Source of the DNA: a virus
Strand: one strand, 5' to 3'
Virus record (IMG/VR): IMGVR_UViG_3300037468_000146
Location: 1-24,583 of that record
Length of the DNA stretch: 24,583 nucleotides
Shown here: in pieces, positions 22,694 to 24,583 of the stretch
How the letters are laid out: every line of letters begins with the position of its first letter
Position numbering within the stretch: position 1 is the first letter of the stretch
Made by a program: the position numbers and the translations under genes
The notes under the pieces: generated by a model
Told to the model about the DNA's origin: nothing
Databases searched by the model: none
What the model saw: the letters and a program-made list of their open reading frames with translations, nothing else

Positions 22694-24583
22694 ATGGCCG
22701 TCACCGCGAACATTCAGATCAACGGCTTGCCGGGCAGCGACGACAACCTGCCGCTGTCCACGGCGGTATTCCTCACGAACGTCTCACCTGATCCGGTGTC
22801 CAGCTACCTGTGGGAGATCCTCACGCAGCCGCAGGGAACGAACACCGACCTGCTCTCGAGCAGCACGGCGGCGAATCCCCAGTTCACGCCGACGAAGGAG
22901 GGGAGCTACCTCATCCGGCTGACGGTCGACCAGTTCCTCCCGAGCGAGGCGTCTCAGCAGGTCATCGTCGGCGTGCGCGAGCTGGAGACGGATGACCGCA
23001 TCCCGGCAGCGGGCGAGACGACCGAGAACGACGGCACGACCGGCTGGGCGAACACGGCGGCGGACTACATCCTCCAGCGCGTGACGCGCCTCACGGACGC
23101 GGGCGCGTTCGTCGGGAAGGCGGGCGCGGCGGGCATCGTCAGCGGCACCGTCGTCGCGGCGTCCGGCGTGGCGACCATCGGCGCGGACCCGGCGAACCAG
23201 CGCGTCGTCCCGGTGTTCACCAGCGTCAACGGGACGATGGCAGGCATCGGCAACTACGAGCTGGCGGTCGCCATCGGTGCGGTCGTCGGCGGTGGCACTC
23301 CGGCAAGCGGCGCTCTGCTGCGCGTCCTCTACGCCGGGCTGGTGCAGGGCATCGCCTACCCCTCGAGCGCTCCAGCGGTGGGTGCTCCCGTCTACGTCGG
23401 GAACTCGGGGCTGCTGTCGCTCGCGGCAGGCACCTACACCCGCCCCTGCGGCACGGTCGCGGCAGTCGATACGGGCGCAGGGACGTTCGCGGTCTGGTTC
23501 GGCGGCGGCATCAGCAGCAGTGGGTCACCGAGCGGGCCTGCTGGCGGCATCCTCGGCTATCCGGGCAGCACCTACCCGAACCCGAATGGCCTATCGGCGG
23601 CAGCTGGTGCCATCCCGATTGAACCCGGTGCGGTTGAGGCGCGCTTTCAGCTGGACAGCGCCAACAGCAGCGCCACGGCACCGTCGCTCGTTTTCAAGGG
23701 CGCGGACAACACCGGCAGCGGTGCCGCTGGTGAAACGCGGCTGGAGGGCGGCAACAAAGGCACCAACGACGGCGGGTCTGTCTACGTCGAAGGCGCGACG
23801 ACAGGCGGCGCAGGTGGCCGTGCGGTCGTACAGGGCGGCAGCGCCAGCGAGGTTGGCGGTGTCGGCGGCGACAGCGTTGTCCAAGCAGGTGCGGGTGCTG
23901 TTTCGGGCGGCACGGCAGCGGTTGAGGGCGGTGAAGGTCTTTCGGGCGCTGGCGGCGCGGCATACCTTCGTGGCGGGTACTCGGGGTCAGGGCAGGGCGG
24001 CGCAGCCACGGTGGTGGGTGGCGAGAGCGACGATGACATTGGCGGTGACGCTACGGTCATCGGCGGCACACCAGCGGCTGGGTTCGCAGGCGGCAACGGC
24101 TACGTCCGTGGTGCGGACTCGCCTTCGGGGAGCGGCGGCAACGCGGGCGCGCTTGCCGGTGACGGCATTGCAGGTGGCGCTGCGCTTCTGGCCGCGGGCA
24201 ACGGAACCACCGGCAGCGGTGGTGCTTCCGAGGTTGTTGGCGGCAACAGCGCGGCAGACAACGGCGGCTTCGGCGCTGTCTACGGTGGCGGCGCGAGCGC
24301 GGCAGGAAAGATGTCCGGCAGCGCGAAGCTGGACGCCGGAACCGCAAGCGGTGCGGCAACTGCCGGAACCGCAGACGTCGGCGTGACGAACGCTTCGGCG
24401 GTCAACCTCGGACGCAGCGGTAAGCCTGTTCGCACCAACGGTCGCAACGTCGAGACGGCGGCGTCGGTCGCGCCTGTGGCGGCGGCGACGCTGCCGGTGA
24501 ACGCGGCGACCATCCTGCTCACGAACGCTGGACCGATTGGTCTGCTTGGCGCGCATCCGAACCTTCAGACCACCGACATCGAG
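22694..24583 (+). CDS. Fibre protein with PKD-like domain and glycine-rich repeats (3' end cut)
   Basis: ATG 22694 follows AAGGAG (22682-22687). All 630 codons to the window edge are open with no stop, so the protein is longer. Residues 1-95 are a PKD/Ig-like domain (SSYLWEILTQPQGTNTDL, FTPTKEGSYLIRLTVDQ). Residues 100-275 form a beta region ending in VYVGNSGLLSLAAGTYTRP, a module shared with other fibre genes here. Residues about 331-565 contain about fourteen tandem units of 13-17 residues with the pattern [x]aVxGGxxxxxGxGG, for example RAVVQGGSASEVGG, AAYLRGGYSGSGQGG, ASEVVGGNSAADNGG. These suggest a glycine-rich beta-solenoid or polyglycine-type shaft. After it begins a more ordinary beta sequence (PVAAATLPVNAATILLTNAG). 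A receptor-binding fibre or adhesin is likely. Confidence 0.75.
   Translation, partial: MAVTANIQINGLPGSDDNLPLSTAVFLTNVSPDPVSSYLWEILTQPQGTNTDLLSSSTAANPQFTPTKEGSYLIRLTVDQFLPSEASQQVIVGVRELETDDRIPAAGETTENDGTTGWANTAADYILQRVTRLTDAGAFVGKAGAAGIVSGTVVAASGVATIGADPANQRVVPVFTSVNGTMAGIGNYELAVAIGAVVGGGTPASGALLRVLYAGLVQGIAYPSSAPAVGAPVYVGNSGLLSLAAGTYTRPCGTVAAVDTGAGTFAVWFGGGISSSGSPSGPAGGILGYPGSTYPNPNGLSAAAGAIPIEPGAVEARFQLDSANSSATAPSLVFKGADNTGSGAAGETRLEGGNKGTNDGGSVYVEGATTGGAGGRAVVQGGSASEVGGVGGDSVVQAGAGAVSGGTAAVEGGEGLSGAGGAAYLRGGYSGSGQGGAATVVGGESDDDIGGDATVIGGTPAAGFAGGNGYVRGADSPSGSGGNAGALAGDGIAGGAALLAAGNGTTGSGGASEVVGGNSAADNGGFGAVYGGGASAAGKMSGSAKLDAGTASGAATAGTADVGVTNASAVNLGRSGKPVRTNGRNVETAASVAPVAAATLPVNAATILLTNAGPIGLLGAHPNLQTTDIE

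Noticed and set aside
23277-24386. 369-codon plus-strand open frame inside the last gene
   Set aside because: It is the +1 shadow of the glycine-repeat region; the translation is Arg/Ala/Ser/Thr-rich with no sensible start and the primary frame is open across the whole window.
23680-24390. CRISPR-like array
   Set aside because: The repeated units are protein-coding glycine repeats with varying codons and no identical DNA repeat or spacer pattern.

Overview
The window is one continuous, plus-strand virion structural module of a tailed phage (or prophage) with a contractile, myovirus-type tail. The DNA is strongly G+C-rich with G or C at most third codon positions, so the host is probably a high-G+C bacterium. 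I see no gene that names the host, and no tRNA, integrase, lysis, replication or packaging gene. Nearly every gene is spaced tightly behind the last, often with ATGA or TGATG stop/start overlaps, as in a late structural operon.

Layout. (1) 1-3000: the end of an upstream head gene, a 379-bp hairpin-rich non-coding stretch, then five head-completion/neck genes, one of the HK97 gp10 type. (2) 3021-4985: tail sheath. (3) 5015-11738: eight genes of fibre or adhesin type, or unknown, placed between sheath and tube. They include a fibre with a classical NLG..TDAATK.YVD motif, two proteins sharing an N-terminal GNGKS-type tag, and a 929-residue protein with repeats resembling autotransporter passenger-associated strands. 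(4) 11739-11889: a gap with a candidate promoter and a strong GAAA-loop terminator hairpin. (5) 11890-14561: tail tube, assembly chaperone with a probable -1 frameshifted extension, and tape measure. (6) 14565-21288: baseplate, comprising a LysM-containing protein, a gpD-like hub, a gpV/gp45-like spike, a gp25/W-like wedge fused to an N-terminal beta domain, a J-like protein and a second J-like protein. (7) 21298-24583: two further fibre-type genes. The last is cut by the window edge and carries a PKD-like domain followed by about fourteen glycine-rich repeats of roughly 15 residues.

How they work together: the neck proteins close the head and join it to the sheath/tube tail. The chaperone loads the tube protein on the tape measure, which sets tail length. 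The LysM, hub, spike, W and J proteins form the baseplate. The fibre and adhesin genes, split between two places, presumably decorate the tail or baseplate and recognise the cell surface. The most unusual parts are the large adhesin cassette between sheath and tube, the autotransporter-like repeat protein, the structured non-coding region at 102-480, the promoter/terminator pair at 11758-11870, and the glycine-repeat fibre at the right edge.
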